Below, in pieces: positions 53,120 through 63,946 of a DNA stretch of 64,000 nt; the first letter of the stretch is position 1; the number at the start of each line of letters is the position of its first letter. The notes under the pieces were generated by a model. The model made no database searches. It saw only the letters and a program-made list of their open reading frames with translations, and was not told the origin of the DNA. This stretch comes from Linanthus parryae. Its lineage: Eukaryota; Streptophyta; Magnoliopsida; Ericales; Polemoniaceae. The stretch is from contig JALGPY010000007.1 in assembly GCA_023055425.1 (NCBI GenBank), positions 17,060,001 through 17,124,000 of the forward strand, written 5' to 3'. A program made the translations under genes and the position numbers.

Positions 53120-53227
53120 GAGTTGTGTTTCCTTTGGTTTAGATAGCAAAAAAACTGATTTTTCCTTTGTTTTATAAGTACTCTTATACTTTCTTACCGG
53201 TGGTTTTTGAGATTATTATATGCCATC

Positions 53228-53692
53228 TGTCACGGGCTGCTTTTCACGACCTTCCCGTGCGGCACTTAGTGTCTTCAATTCTCTCTGCAAACACTAAGTC
53301 AGCCTAACTCACCCGAATGCGGAAGAATAAGAACACCGAAAGAGCTATGAAGGAAAGGAATTTTGTATTTCTTTTAGAGAGCTTACAACTTATAGATTTT
53401 TTGGAGCAAATGAGCTCCTCCCTATTTATACAAGTCCTTCCCCCTTGGAAGGATATAGAGATCTATCGATCTAACGGCTATGATCGTTTAGCCTAGAACC
53501 TTCCTAAATGTTCTAGCCTAAGATATTTACAATGGAGAATTCTAGATCCCCCTACACAAGGTTACATCCATACAACTTCGGAAGCTTCTAGAATATAGAC
53601 TATCTAATGGGCTAAAGTGGGCTAGGACATCCCCTAGGCCCAAACTAGCTTAACTCCATGTAGGCTAAAGTTGTCATGGGCATGTCTAAATC
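53228..53692 (-). mobile_element. LTR-like sequence, family unknown
   Basis: The stretch begins TGTCACGGGCTGC, contains CTATTTATA (a TATA-type word) near 53431 and a region typical of LTR leaders, and may end near GTCATGGGCA. No target duplication and no partner LTR were found. A solo LTR with eroded ends is the likeliest reading; the strand is uncertain. Confidence 0.3.
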
Positions 53693-54326
53693 CAAAAATT
53701 ATCAAGTAAATATTGCGGCCCATGACACATCTATTTGTTCTATTTTTTTACGAAATTGGTTCAATATCGTAGTTATTTCAGTATATGTGTGTGTGCTTGA
53801 ATGTTCTATCTCTATGCTTAAATACCTTAATGGCCGATTGCTGACAAAGATCAGCTTGTTGCCCATGTTATCTCCTACTTCTCTGATGTCACTGCTCGTT
53901 TCCTTGTTTATATCAGATTGATCTGATTTGATGACTGGTGAACACTCGATTGACATTTGGGGATTTCTGATCTGGTAGAACCATGTGAAGTTTATAGCAA
54001 TAGGTTACCATTGACCTATTAGACCAATGATCTATGCCTGACTGCTACTTATCTTATAGCTCAAACCCTTCTCATGTCTCCTCTTGGAGTTGTTTGAGAT
54101 TTGGACAATCTTTGACCTTGTAGAAGCAGCTTTATTGTGCTTTTCATGGAAATTCTCATTAGATGGTTATCTTTGATGTGCCCGATTTGAATGGAATTGG
54201 CTGTCTTGAAATTCATACTAAGTTTCTTTGCTGCAACATATATATTATGATGGAACAGTCCAATTGAAATTGGTTGAGTGGTTTTCCATTGTGAAATCAA
54301 TTTGCCACGAGTCTCTAACTCTCTAT
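53693..54326. other. no gene recognised
   Basis: AT-rich sequence without supported ORFs on either strand and without clear repeats. Confidence 0.4.
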
Positions 54327-54618
54327 GATGTAATGATATCGTATAAAACTGATTAGAAGTATAGTTTTTTTGAGTTGGGAGGGGTCAATAGCAGCATTTG
54401 TGTGTCTTCATGTGTGAGTGCAATAATAGAGAGGCAGCAGTGGTATTACTCGGTTCAATTCCTCAAATCACATCCAAGTGAAAAAAAATTACTAGGTTAC
54501 AAGCTTCTGCGTATTCATGATTGAGCCCACCTGTGCAGTGGGGAAATCCCCAAATCCCCACATGTAATGATATCGTATGAAACTGATTAGAAGTATAGTT
54601 TTTTTAAGTTGAGAGGGT
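54327..54618. repeat. 57-bp direct repeat pair
   Basis: ATGTAATGATATCGTAT followed by AAACTGATTAGAAGTATAG occurs at about 54328-54382 and 54562-54617, with three or four differences. The spacing is 234 bp. Confidence 0.8.
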
Positions 54619-54934
54619 ACTTAGGAGACAAAGAGAACTTCCAATATGCTTTCCTTCCATTTTTCTCACAATTTCCTGCAAAAACAAGAAAACTAATCTC
54701 AAAGAACCATTTTTTGTATTGTCTAAGTTGAATTTCACTGACAAAGAGAGTCAGCGTCGGTTATGAAATGAAAAATTCCTGTCGCAGATGTTATTTTCTG
54801 AACCATGTATACACATCGTGATATATATATTTTTAACTAGGATGTCATTTAAGGAATTAAATCAGGTAATAGTTGGTCAGACTGCTGCCCCCCTGCACAA
54901 GTGGGCTCAATCATGAATACGCAAAAGCTTGTAA
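54497..54934. repeat. 42-bp inverted repeat, MITE-like
   Basis: Bases 54497-54538 (TTACAAGCTTCTGCGTATTC and on) recur inverted at 54893-54934 with two C/T differences; the enclosed length is 438 bp. No clear target duplication was found. The left arm overlaps the spacer of the 57-bp direct repeats. It could be a foldback or MITE-type element. Confidence 0.55.
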
Positions 54935-55647
54935 AGCAATTGTACTCAAATTTAAATTGTGTGGTGTTATTGACACAAATATCCTTTATTTTTTCATTTC
55001 CAATGCAATTTTAATTGCATTTTAGAGGATAATATTGTCAAATTACACGATTTCAAACATTAAAATGAAAACTAGACACTTATTTTGGGACAATCCAAAA
55101 TAGAAAAATGGACAGTTGTTAAGGACGGAGGGACTATATTGCAGTAACGTTACGAACTCCTATTTTTTGAGGGACCAATGATATCAACGAACCATTCTTC
55201 TTTCGTTGTGAAAGTAAACTTTAGGTTTTCTTTTCATCGTCCATTGTTGAAATTCAACATCATATTTTCGAGAGAAAAGTGTACTTCCCACGTGCAATGC
55301 GCGTGCCTTAACTAGTATACAAAATATATGAATAGGCTAATGCCGTACCCAGTCGTCCTGCTAGGGTACAATGTTACATCCCCAATTCACAGCACTCAAG
55401 TCACCTCCCAATTTCAACTTAGCCGACCTGCTAGGTTTTTAAGTTTAAGTTGGATAAGATTTGGTCAGACAAAAACATTCATGTAAGATAGGAAACACCA
55501 ACAGTGGTAAAGCTGATCTCTATGCTTTACTTGTGCGGAAGTTCAAACTCTCAAATCTCGAATCCTATAACGGAGATCAGAAAACCCAAGAGAAACCAAC
55601 ATAGAAGACCCATCATAAACATCAAAAAAGATTAAGCGTAATTAAGT
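54935..55647. other. no gene; Stowaway-like terminus
   Basis: Around 55085-55138 the words TTTTGGGACAATCC and GGACGGAGGGACTA resemble one end of a Stowaway (Tc1/mariner) MITE. No opposite end is clear. Otherwise there is no coding or RNA signal. Confidence 0.3.
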
Positions 55648-56078
55648 GCGTGTTTGGTTGCAGATTAAAATCTCATTTGAGATTAAAATTTGCCAAATAA
55701 TTTAATCTCGTTTGTTTTGCATATTTTTTTAGTCAGATTTTATTTTAAGTTGACTAATAATCTGCAGATTATATAATCTCCGATTTTGGAGATTTTTTAG
55801 GTATAACGTCTGAAATACTATACTTTATCATCTCTTTAATGCATGAATTGTTAATTTGTGCAGACGTGTAACATCTTAGACGTATCATAAGTTCAAATAA
55901 AGACATTTATCGTAAATTTGATAGTAAAAGCTACAGGTGTGGCAAAACGCAATTAAATTTTAATTCAAGATTTTCGGCGCATGTCAAACAGTTTTCAGAA
56001 TATAATCTCAGTCAGCTTAGTCACCTCAGATTATTTTCATCAGATTATTGAAATTTTAAGCTGGAATCAAATAGACCC
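55648..56078. mobile_element. 431-bp MITE with imperfect TIRs
   Basis: The left end GCGTGTTTGGTTGCAGATTA and the complement of the right end (GGGTCTATTTGATTCCAGCT) are similar. TAAGT flanks both sides (55643-55647 and 56079-56083); a TAA duplication alone is also possible. Inside are many AATCT/AGATT words. It has no coding capacity and fits a PIF/Harbinger- or hAT-related MITE. Confidence 0.55.
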
Positions 56079-56366
56079 TAAGTACCCTAGTGTTCGCACT
56101 CCCAATTATAACTTCAAATCATAAAACATGTAAGCAACCCACTATCACTCACGTAACAAGACATTCACACCCCCATGTAATTTCAAACCACAAAATAGAA
56201 ATCGAAGTTTATAATATAAAATGCACACAAAAAATAGGGACTTTACCAGCTGTCAGAAGCACCTGCAAAAAGACTCCTGAACCCGCTGGGAATAGTTTCT
56301 CCAATGGTTCTGGTAACCGCTGGCAAAAAGATGCAATGGTTGTTTTTCACAGAACATACCTAGTGG

Positions 56367-57606
56367 GTATGGATTTGCTACAGTTCAAATGTGTCCGGTT
56401 ATTGTGCAGTTAAGATCGTGTGCCTCATGATGAGCCACGTCGCACTAATTAAAGAGATAAAAAAATTAGGAAATCAACCACCACGACGCTCTGTTTCATA
56501 CCATCTCCCATCCGCATTTCTCTCTTAGGGCTAGTTTGGTAATGCTGTGGCGTTTCAGAAAGCTGCTGTGTAGAAAGCACTGTGTGAAAGCTGCTGTGAG
56601 AATCTACACAAAAAGTATGCACTGTGTGAAAGCTGCTGTGAGAATCTACACAAAAAGTGTTTGGTAAACTCCGTATAAAATTTGCTGTTGAAAAGCATTT
56701 TTGACATTGTGTGTTTGGTAATTAGTGCTTTAGACTTTTTGTTAATGTCAAAACGACAATTTCAGACATGATATAATAAATAATACTATTACAATAAAAT
56801 ATTGAAAATATTTATTAATGGATAATGATGTCAAACAATAAAGTAATCAAAAAACAGGTCGTAGAAAGCAACCCCTCCCCTGCTTTTCAAAAGCTGCTGT
56901 GAGGAAGCAGTTGCTTTCTAGAAAGCAGAAAAACAAAACTTTACCAAACACAAAAATACTGCTTTTGGATTTGAAAAGCAGCGTTCTAGAAAGCAAAAGC
57001 ATTACCAAACGGGCTCTTACTCAACCCAGTAACTGCAATTTTCTTCCTCTTCTTTTCTTCTCCTCAATTCCGTCTTACTCTCTCTCATTCCAACTTTTAC
57101 CATTTCTTTTGCTAATATATATAAGTTCTTCTGGATTCTGGATGAAAGCGACTTGAGTAACATGTCTCTGTCCTTTTCATCGCCTGACCTTTCTCTGATC
57201 GTCCATGGCAACGAAGATGACGATGAAGATGGGAAATTTTCCACAATAATGGGTGTGTTTGATGTAAATCGACTGACCAATTTCACCAAAAATAATTGAT
57301 TAATTTGACTATGTTTTAGTTAACATTATGTGTCTATGAAAGTGAGGGAGATTGAGACCGAATCGACGGGAACACAGACGCAAAAACTTACAGTTGCTGC
57401 TGGGTTGAATGAGAGAGGAATAGGAATGAGAGAGAGATGAAACTCAGTTGAAGATGATTGAGAAAGATTAATTAAAAAAGCTATCTTAAATGACCATGCG
57501 CGTGGTGGTTTTCTAGCCATGTATTTGTATCTTTGACTGGTGCTACGTGGCTCATTATGAGCCGCACGGTCACTGTATAGATCAAAACTGTAGCAAATCT
57601 GAACCC
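56367..57606. mobile_element. 1.24-kb Mutator-like element with about 120-bp TIRs
   Basis: The left arm (56367-56500) and the complement of the right arm (57500-57606) share GATTTGCTACAGTT, ATGAGCCACGT and AACCACCACG-type words at matching spacing. The 12-bp word CATACCTAGTGG is present on both sides in direct orientation (56355-56366 and 57607-57618), compatible with a 9-bp Mutator target duplication. There is no transposase. The middle has a short exon-like frame (57160-57297). A MITE is nested at 56528-57016. Confidence 0.6.
56528..57016. mobile_element. 489-bp MITE nested in the Mutator-like element
   Basis: The left end GGGCTAGTTTGGTAATGCT and the complement of the right end (GAGCCCGTTTGGTAATGCT) match in 16-17 of 19 bases. 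TTA is present on both sides (56525-56527 and 57017-57019), the PIF/Harbinger target. A 40-bp internal tandem duplication (GTGAAAGCTGCTGTGAGAAT) lies at about 56580-56660. Confidence 0.7.
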
Positions 57607-57618
57607 CATACCTAGTGG

Positions 57619-58276
57619 CATACGGAGGAGAAGGTTCCTCACCTGCGATGTAAGAACATAATCACACATTTAATTTCTTACTGGCTCTTATTTTTTCTCT
57701 TGCTTTATTTTTCTTCCGCCAACAATATCATCAAACATGTCCATTTCTCAATTGACCATTGCGGACTTTTTCTTTCCTCATGCTGAGCTGTTAGGCTTTA
57801 CAGCGGGATGAATATTATCAAACAAATATGATAATCTCCAACATGTTTATTTAGGAAGCTACATTCTCAACATGGATGCAAAGAACATGAGTTCGGAAAC
57901 TAAGATTAGTACCTTTCAAATGTGCACAAGTAGTAGATATTATCCCAATTCTGCTAACTCTTGCAAGTAGAGACTCCTTGTGTTACCCCACTTTCAGTAG
58001 TAGGAGTTGTATTTGGTTTTACAGAAAAACATATTATGCTCTCTATCGGTTGTGTGACAAATCGGAGCTAACCAAATGGAATGTTAATAGTTTGGTTTAG
58101 GTTCCTGACTTTGTCAAACCACATATAATGGTTTAAATACTTAATATTGCAGTGTGAAAGTTTCTGTACATTTACACAATTGCACCTTACATTATTGCAT
58201 CCTAGAGACAGAAAAACATGTGCAAAAGTTGCAGATTAAGGACGAACGCCAAGACAATTATATCAATGTTCAAATC
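57619..58276. other. no gene recognised
   Basis: AT-rich flank between the Mutator-like element and the TRIM array, without supported ORFs, repeats or RNA genes. Confidence 0.4.
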
Positions 58277-58979
58277 TGTGGAGAAGTCCCACATCAGACA
58301 TTCTAGAAGAACAAATATGACTAATAAGTGTCATGGGCTACTCTCCTCATTGTCAATTGGTTTTGAGGTAGAACTTCGTGGATTCTTACATGGTATCAGA
58401 ACCTCAGCTCACTCACACGTGAATGGTCTAACAACCCACGTGCTCACCGCCACCTGAAGACAAAAGATCCCCGTGTAGGCCAAAGAATGCCACACGTGAG
58501 GGGGCGTGTTGAGAAGTCCCACATTGGGCATTCAAGAAGAAGAAGTATAATTAATAAGTGTCTTGGGCTACCCCCTCATTGCCAATTGGTTTTGAGGTGG
58601 AACCCCATGGATTCTTTACACCGCAGACAAAAGATTCACGTGTAGGCCAATGCCACACGTGAGGAGGTGTGTTGAGAAGTCCCACATCGGACATTCAAGA
58701 AGAACAAAAGAATTAATAAGTGTTTTGGGCTACTACCCTCATTGCCAATTGATTTTGAGTTGGAACCCCATGAATTCTTACATGGTATCAGAGCCTCGGC
58801 TCACACACGTGAATGGTCTAACAACCCACGTGCTCACCGCTACCCGTACACAAAAGATTCCCGTGTAGGCCAAAGAATGCCACACGTGAGGAAGTGTGTT
58901 GAGAAGTCCCACATCGGACATTCAAGAAGAACAAAATAATTAATAAGTGTTCTGGGCTACTCCCCTCATAGCCAATTGT
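58277..58979 (+). mobile_element. tandem TRIM array (four LTRs)
   Basis: Four LTRs of one TRIM family lie at 58277-58390, 58507-58620, 58670-58782 and 58897-58979 (truncated). PBS TGGTATCAGA(A/G)CC follows the first and third. The internal segments end in GTGAGG(A/G)-type purine tracts; the second one is mostly deleted. All units are plus-strand. The LTR word TGTTGAGAAGTCCCACATCG matches, inverted, the TRIM at 48005-48348. Unequal recombination between LTRs would give this LTR-int-LTR-int-LTR-int-LTR layout. Confidence 0.9.
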
Positions 58980-59347
58980 TGAGGAGGTGCCTTGAATTGA
59001 AAGTCAAAGGCAACTATAGAAACAAATAGGCTTGAGTTGAAAAGTCAAAAGTAGCAAAATATTAAGACTTAATTAGGTAACAATTGAATTAGGAATTGTT
59101 AGGAATTGTTTCCATATCAAGATTGGAAACATGGGGCTGGCACATGTCATGGAGCTTTTCTTAGTACTATATAAGTACTACTTGGGATCCTAGTTTCATA
59201 TGCAATAATCTAAGTGTAATTGTTCCTCTTAAGTGAATAAAGAGTGCTTTTCCGCCGTGGAGGTAGCTAGTAAATATTTTTCTAGCAAACCACGTAAAAT
59301 ACTCGTGTTCTTCTTTATTCGTTCATTGTTCGTGAGGTGGTTTGTCA
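58980..59347 (+). mobile_element. 5' LTR of right-hand Copia
   Basis: Starts TGAGGAGGTGCC, ends about GGTTTGTCA, with CTATATAAG near 59169 as TATA box. The exact 3' border is uncertain by a few bases. Confidence 0.8.
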
Positions 59348-59355
59348 TAACAAAC

Positions 59356-59367
59356 TGGTATCAGAGC
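59356..59367 (+). other. primer binding site of right-hand Copia
   Basis: TGGTATCAGAGC, complementary to initiator tRNA-Met. Confidence 0.88.
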
Positions 59368-59460
59368 TCGGGTTTGGCGGTGTTTTAAGATCAAAATCAA
59401 ATCTAGGGTTTTGCGATCTAGGTGGAGCACGCGACTAGGGTTCAAGATCCACCAAGAACG

Positions 59461-60219
59461 ATGTCCGGATCGATATTGAAGATCGACAGGTTCACAGGAG
59501 GGAACAACTTCAGACTGTGGAAGATAAAGATGGAGACTCTGCTCAAATCGCAAGGCTTGTGGGCACCTTTGACCGCGGAAAAGGGAGGCATGAATGTTGC
59601 ATCATCGGAGTTCAAGGTATTGGAGGAGAAGGCACACGCAACGATTATGTTGTGCTTATCGGATGACGTGATCATCGAGGTCGCAGATCAGAAGCAAGCA
59701 GCAGGTCTTTGGCTCAAGTTGGAGAGTCTCTACATGACGAAGAGTCTCACTAGCAATTTGATGCTAAAGCAAAGGCTCTTTACTTTTCAGATGCTCGAAG
59801 GTACGATTCTCAAGGACCATCTTGATCAATTAAATGCAATTCTTTTAGACTTGCGTAATATTGGCGAGAAGGTGGGCGATGAGGATGCTGCACTCTTGTT
59901 ATTGATCTCGTTACATCCTTCATACGAGATCTTCGTTCAGCCGTTCATAGTGAACAAGGACGACTTATCCCTAGAGGAGGTCAGATCGGCGCTCCATGCT
60001 AGGGAACTGCGCCATAAGGGTGCAGGCACAGGTATAGAGGACCATGCTTCCGGACTGATGGCAACGGGGGAAGCAAGAAGGGTAAGAAGAACAAGAAGAA
60101 ACAGTTCTCAGGTTCTAAGTTACCCAAGGATGTATGTGCCTTTTGCAAGGAAAAGGGGCACTGGAAGAGAGATTGCCCGAAACAAGGTCAACAGGGGCAG
60201 AATGGATCCGCAGCCGTAG
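59461..60219 (+). pseudogene. Copia gag, right-hand element (frameshifted)
   Basis: The frame from ATG 59461 (MSGSILKIDRFTGGNNFRLW) covers the gag region (WKIKMETLLKSQGLW, LWLKLESLYMTKSL, LKDHLDQLNAILLDL). It shifts by one after HASGLMATGEA near 60068. In the other frame the zinc knuckle is visible (CAFCKEKGHWKRDCPKQG, near 60130-60185). About 250 codons, normal for the family. Confidence 0.85.
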
Positions 60220-60257
60220 CAGAACAAGGTAACTCGTCTGAGGATGATTACGTTCTA

Positions 60258-63200
60258 ATGGCGGATGTTGTCACGCACTCTCAGGATGCGTGGGTCCTTG
60301 ATTTCGGAGCTTCCTATCATATTTGCTCTAACAGGGAGCTATTCTCGACGTACAACCAAACGGATGGAGGGTCTGTCTACATGGCAAACGGAGACGTCTG
60401 TAAGGTGATTGGGAGCGGCTCAGTTAGATTGAAGACGAATGAAGGGAAGTTATGTACTTTAGAGCAAGTCAGGCATGTACCACATATTAAGAAGAATCTG
60501 ATCTCCTTGAGTCTACTCGACAGCAAGGGATACAGTTTCAAAGGTGAAGGTGGAGATCTACAAGTCTGCAAGGGTTCTAAGGTGATTCTCAGGGGAGTCA
60601 AGCATGGGACTTTGTACATGTTGCAAGGTTTGACGATCACAGGTTCTGCTGGAGTTGTCTCAGCCGAGATTAAGAATGCTGATCTAACCAAGCTGTGGCA
60701 TATGAGGCTCGGTCATATGAGTGAACGTGGATGCAGGAACTTCACAAGAAAGGCTATCTCACCGGGCATGCATCCAAGAGCCTAGGGTTTTGTGAGCACT
60801 GCGTGTATGGGAAGCTACAACGTAGCAAGTTCCCTAAGGCGGTTCATAGAACGAAAGGTACTCTTAATTATATCCATTTGGATTGTTGGGGTCCATCTCG
60901 AGTCGAGGCGATTGGCGGGTATAGGTATTTTCTGAGCATCATAGACGACTACTCCAGGATGACTTGGATATTCGTGATGAAGCACAAGAGTGAAGCCTTC
61001 GCAAGATTCAAGGAGTGGAAGACACTAGTAGAGAATCAGGTGGGAAAGAAGGTGAAGAGGCTGCGCACGGACAACGGCTTAGAGTTATGTTCATCAGAGT
61101 TTGATGGATTATGCAAGGATCAGGGAATAGCACACCATCGCACCATTCGGCACACACCGCAGCAGAACGGTGTAGCCGAGAGAATGAATCAGACACTTTT
61201 GGCGAAAGCAAGGTGCATGCTTTCGAATTAAAGTCTTTCTAGAGGTTTCTGGGGAGAGGCAATTTCCATGGCATGCTATTTCATAAATCGGAGCCCGCAC
61301 ACAGGTATAGGATGCAAGATTCCTATAGAAGTCTGGACCGATAATGCAGTGGATTACTCGGATTTGAGAGTTTTTGGTTGTGTTGCCTATTATCACGTTG
61401 ATGATGGCAAACTAGAACCAAGAGCTAAGAAGGGAGTATTCATGGGTTTCGGAACAGGTGTGAAGGGATACAAGATATGGGCAGACAACAAGATTATACT
61501 TAGCAGAAGTGTAGTCTTTTATGAGACGCATATGTTGAAGAACTCCGTGGAAGTGGAGCTTGGAGGTGCAAAGAAGAAGGTGGAGGGAGAGTCGGATCCT
61601 ACTGATCCTAAGGATTCCGAAATCCCTACACTGCCGCCAGAAGCAGAAGAGGAAGAATCAGAAGAATCTGATAGTGAGGATGCGTCTACACCAGAGGAAC
61701 CAGTTCATCAAAGTATTGCTGAAGGAAGACCAAGGAGAGTCATAAAGCCTCCGGCGAGATATATAGATGGTGGTATGGTGGGATATGCATTACAGGTAGC
61801 GGAAGAGGTAGAGGACGAGCCATCCTCCTACAAGGTTGCTATATCTAGTTCTAAGTCAGCACAATGGATTGCCATAATGGGAGAGGAGATGGAGTCTCTT
61901 AGCAAGAACTCGACTTGGGAGCTTGTTAAATTGCCAGCGGGAAGGAAGATAGTCAGCTGCAAGTGGGTTTTCAAAAGAAAGGAAGGAACTACATCTGGAG
62001 AGGGCGTCAAGTATAAGGCAAGGCTAGTTGCAAGAGGGTTCAGTCACAAAGAGGGAGTTGACTACAACGAGATCTTTTCACCGGTGGTCAGACATACTTC
62101 TATCCGGGTGTTACTAGCTTTAGTGGCACACCACGACCTAGAACTTGAGAAATTGAATGTCAAGACTGCTTTCTTGCACGGAGAGTTGGAGGAGGAAATA
62201 TACATGAGCCAACCACAGGGGTTCCACGTTCCCGTAAGAGAGAACTACGTGTGCAAGCTGAAGAGATCTCTCTACGGACTTAAGCAGTCACCGAGGCAAT
62301 GGTACAAAGAGGTTTGACAACATCATGTTGAAGATTGGTTACCACAAGTGCGAGTATGATTGTTGCGTGTACCACAAAGAGTTGCATGGTGGATCACGTA
62401 TTTACCTAGTTCTGTATGTGGATGATATTCTGATTGCAACTCGGGATATCAAGGACATCAGAGAACTGAAGAGGTCCCTTAGCGCGGAATTTGAGATGAA
62501 GGATCTGGGAGCTACTCGGAATATATTGGGAGTTGAGATCTATAGAGATAGGAAGAAGAAGAAGAAGAAGAAGAAGCTTTTCTTATCACAGCAAGGATAC
62601 ATCAAGAAGGTCTTAGCAAGATTCAAGATGTTATCATCTAAAGCTATAGATACTCCTATGGCAACTAACAGCAAGCTAGGAATGTACACCGTTCAGACAG
62701 AGGAGGAGAAGGAGTACATGTCCAAGGTTCCATATGCTAGCGCAGTTGGAAGTCTCATGTATGCTATGGTCTGTACTCGACCGGACAAAGCATTCGCTGT
62801 TAGTGTGGTTAGTCGTTTTATGGCTCATCCGGGTAGGGACCATTGGCAGGCGGTGAAGCGGATATTCAGGTACCTTAAGGGTACGTCAGACATTGGCCTA
62901 TGTTATGGGGCTAGTGAAGACATCTTGGTAGCTGGTTTCTCAGATGCGGACTATGCAGGGGATATTGATAGTAGAAGATCAATGACATGCTATGTATTTT
63001 CTCTGGAGCATCTGTTGTGAGTTGGAAGGCTACGCTACACCCGACGGTGACTTTGTCCACCACGGAGGCGGAGTATATGGCTCTAATGGAAGCAGCAAAT
63101 GAGGCAATTTGGCTTAAGGCAATGGTCAATGATCTAGGGCTACATCAAGATCAGGCGATAGTCTACTGTGATAGCTTGAGTGCGATTTGCTTGACTAAGG

Positions 63201-63382
63201 ACAAGGTTCATCATGAAAGGACCAAGCATATCGACGTCAGGTATCATTTTCTGAGAAACGAGAGCAGGATCAAGGTGATGAAGGTGGGGACTGCTGACAA
63301 CCCCGCGGATATGTTCACCAAGCCGGTTCCGGAGAGCAAGTTCCAGCATTGTCTGGAATTGCTCAACATCTTGAGCCAGTGA
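60258..63382 (+). pseudogene. Copia pol, right-hand element (multiple lesions)
   Basis: Protease reads WVLDFGASYHIC, so the catalytic DSG is changed to DFG. GAG-pre-integrase (LWHMRLGHMSERG) shifts frame near 60720-60740. Integrase continues (HLDCWGPSRVEA, RTDNGLELCS, TPQQNGVAERMNQ) to TAA at 61229-61231, then AISMACYFINRSP and VFGCVAYYHVD. Reverse transcriptase has YKARLVARGFSHKEGVDY and VKTAFLHGELEEEIY, shifts near 62312, and keeps YVDDILIA. An AAG expansion adds a Lys run near 62550. RNase H shifts near 62985 and ends FTKPVPESK before 63382. It is non-functional. Confidence 0.88.
62550..62576 (+). repeat. (AAG)n microsatellite inside RT
   Basis: A run of AGA/AAG triplets gives about eight consecutive lysines between the YRDR and LFLSQQGY segments of the reverse transcriptase, in frame. 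Slippage in a decayed gene is the likely cause. Confidence 0.9.
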
Positions 63383-63526
63383 GGCCTTCGGGGCATGTCG
63401 GACCCGGTGGGGGTCCAGTGAGTCTCTGTGACTAGAGACATTTGGTGCGGAGAAGACGTAGCTTTATTTACGAGAAGAGGAGCAGCTGCTGTTGAGGAGA
63501 GAATTCAAGTCAAGGTGGAGATTTTT

Positions 63527-63894
63527 TGAAGAGGTGCCTTGAATTAAAAGTCAAAGGCAACTATAGAAACAAATTGGCTTGAGTTGAAAAGTCAAAAGTA
63601 GCAAAATATTAAGAATTAATTAGGTAACAATTTAATTAGGAATTGTTAGGAATTGTTTCAATATCAAGATTGGAAACATGGGGCTGGCACATGTCATGGA
63701 GCTTTTCTTAGTACTATATAAGTACTACTTGGGCTCCTAGTTTCATATTCAATAATCTAAGTGTAATTGTTCCTCTTAAGTGAATAAAGAGTGCTTTTCC
63801 GCCGTGGAGGTAGCTAGTAAATATTTTGCTAGCGAACCACGTAAAATACTCGTGTTCTTCTTTATTCGTTCATTGCTCGTGAGGTGGTTTGTCC
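63527..63894 (+). mobile_element. 3' LTR of right-hand Copia
   Basis: Starts TGAAGAGGTGCC after a GGTGGAG purine stretch, ends near GGTTTGTCC. About 12 differences from the 5' LTR, roughly 3 percent. Confidence 0.82.
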
Positions 63895-63946
63895 TAAAAG
63901 TGTTATGGGCTACTCCCCTCATAGCCAATTGATTTTGAGGTGGAAC
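63895..63946 (+). mobile_element. TRIM LTR remnant right of the Copia
   Basis: AAGTGTTATGGGCTACTCCC continues into CCAATTGATTTTGAGGTGGA, the 3' half of the same TRIM LTR that flanks the Copia on the left. The last 50 bases of the window beyond it show nothing recognisable. Confidence 0.75.

Larger units (their letters stand above)
58980..63894 (+). mobile_element. decayed Copia retrotransposon in the TRIM array
   Basis: LTRs 58980-59347 and 63527-63894 are each about 368 bp and differ at about 12 sites. PBS TGGTATCAGAGC lies at 59356-59367. Gag and pol are in Copia order with several lesions. Left flank and right flank are both TRIM LTR sequence but overlap by about 38 bp instead of showing a 5-bp duplication. 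Confidence 0.88.

Noticed and set aside
58277..58979. Cassandra TRIM carrying 5S rRNA sequence
   Set aside because: I found no 5S-like promoter boxes or 5S sequence in these LTRs; only the general TRIM structure fits.
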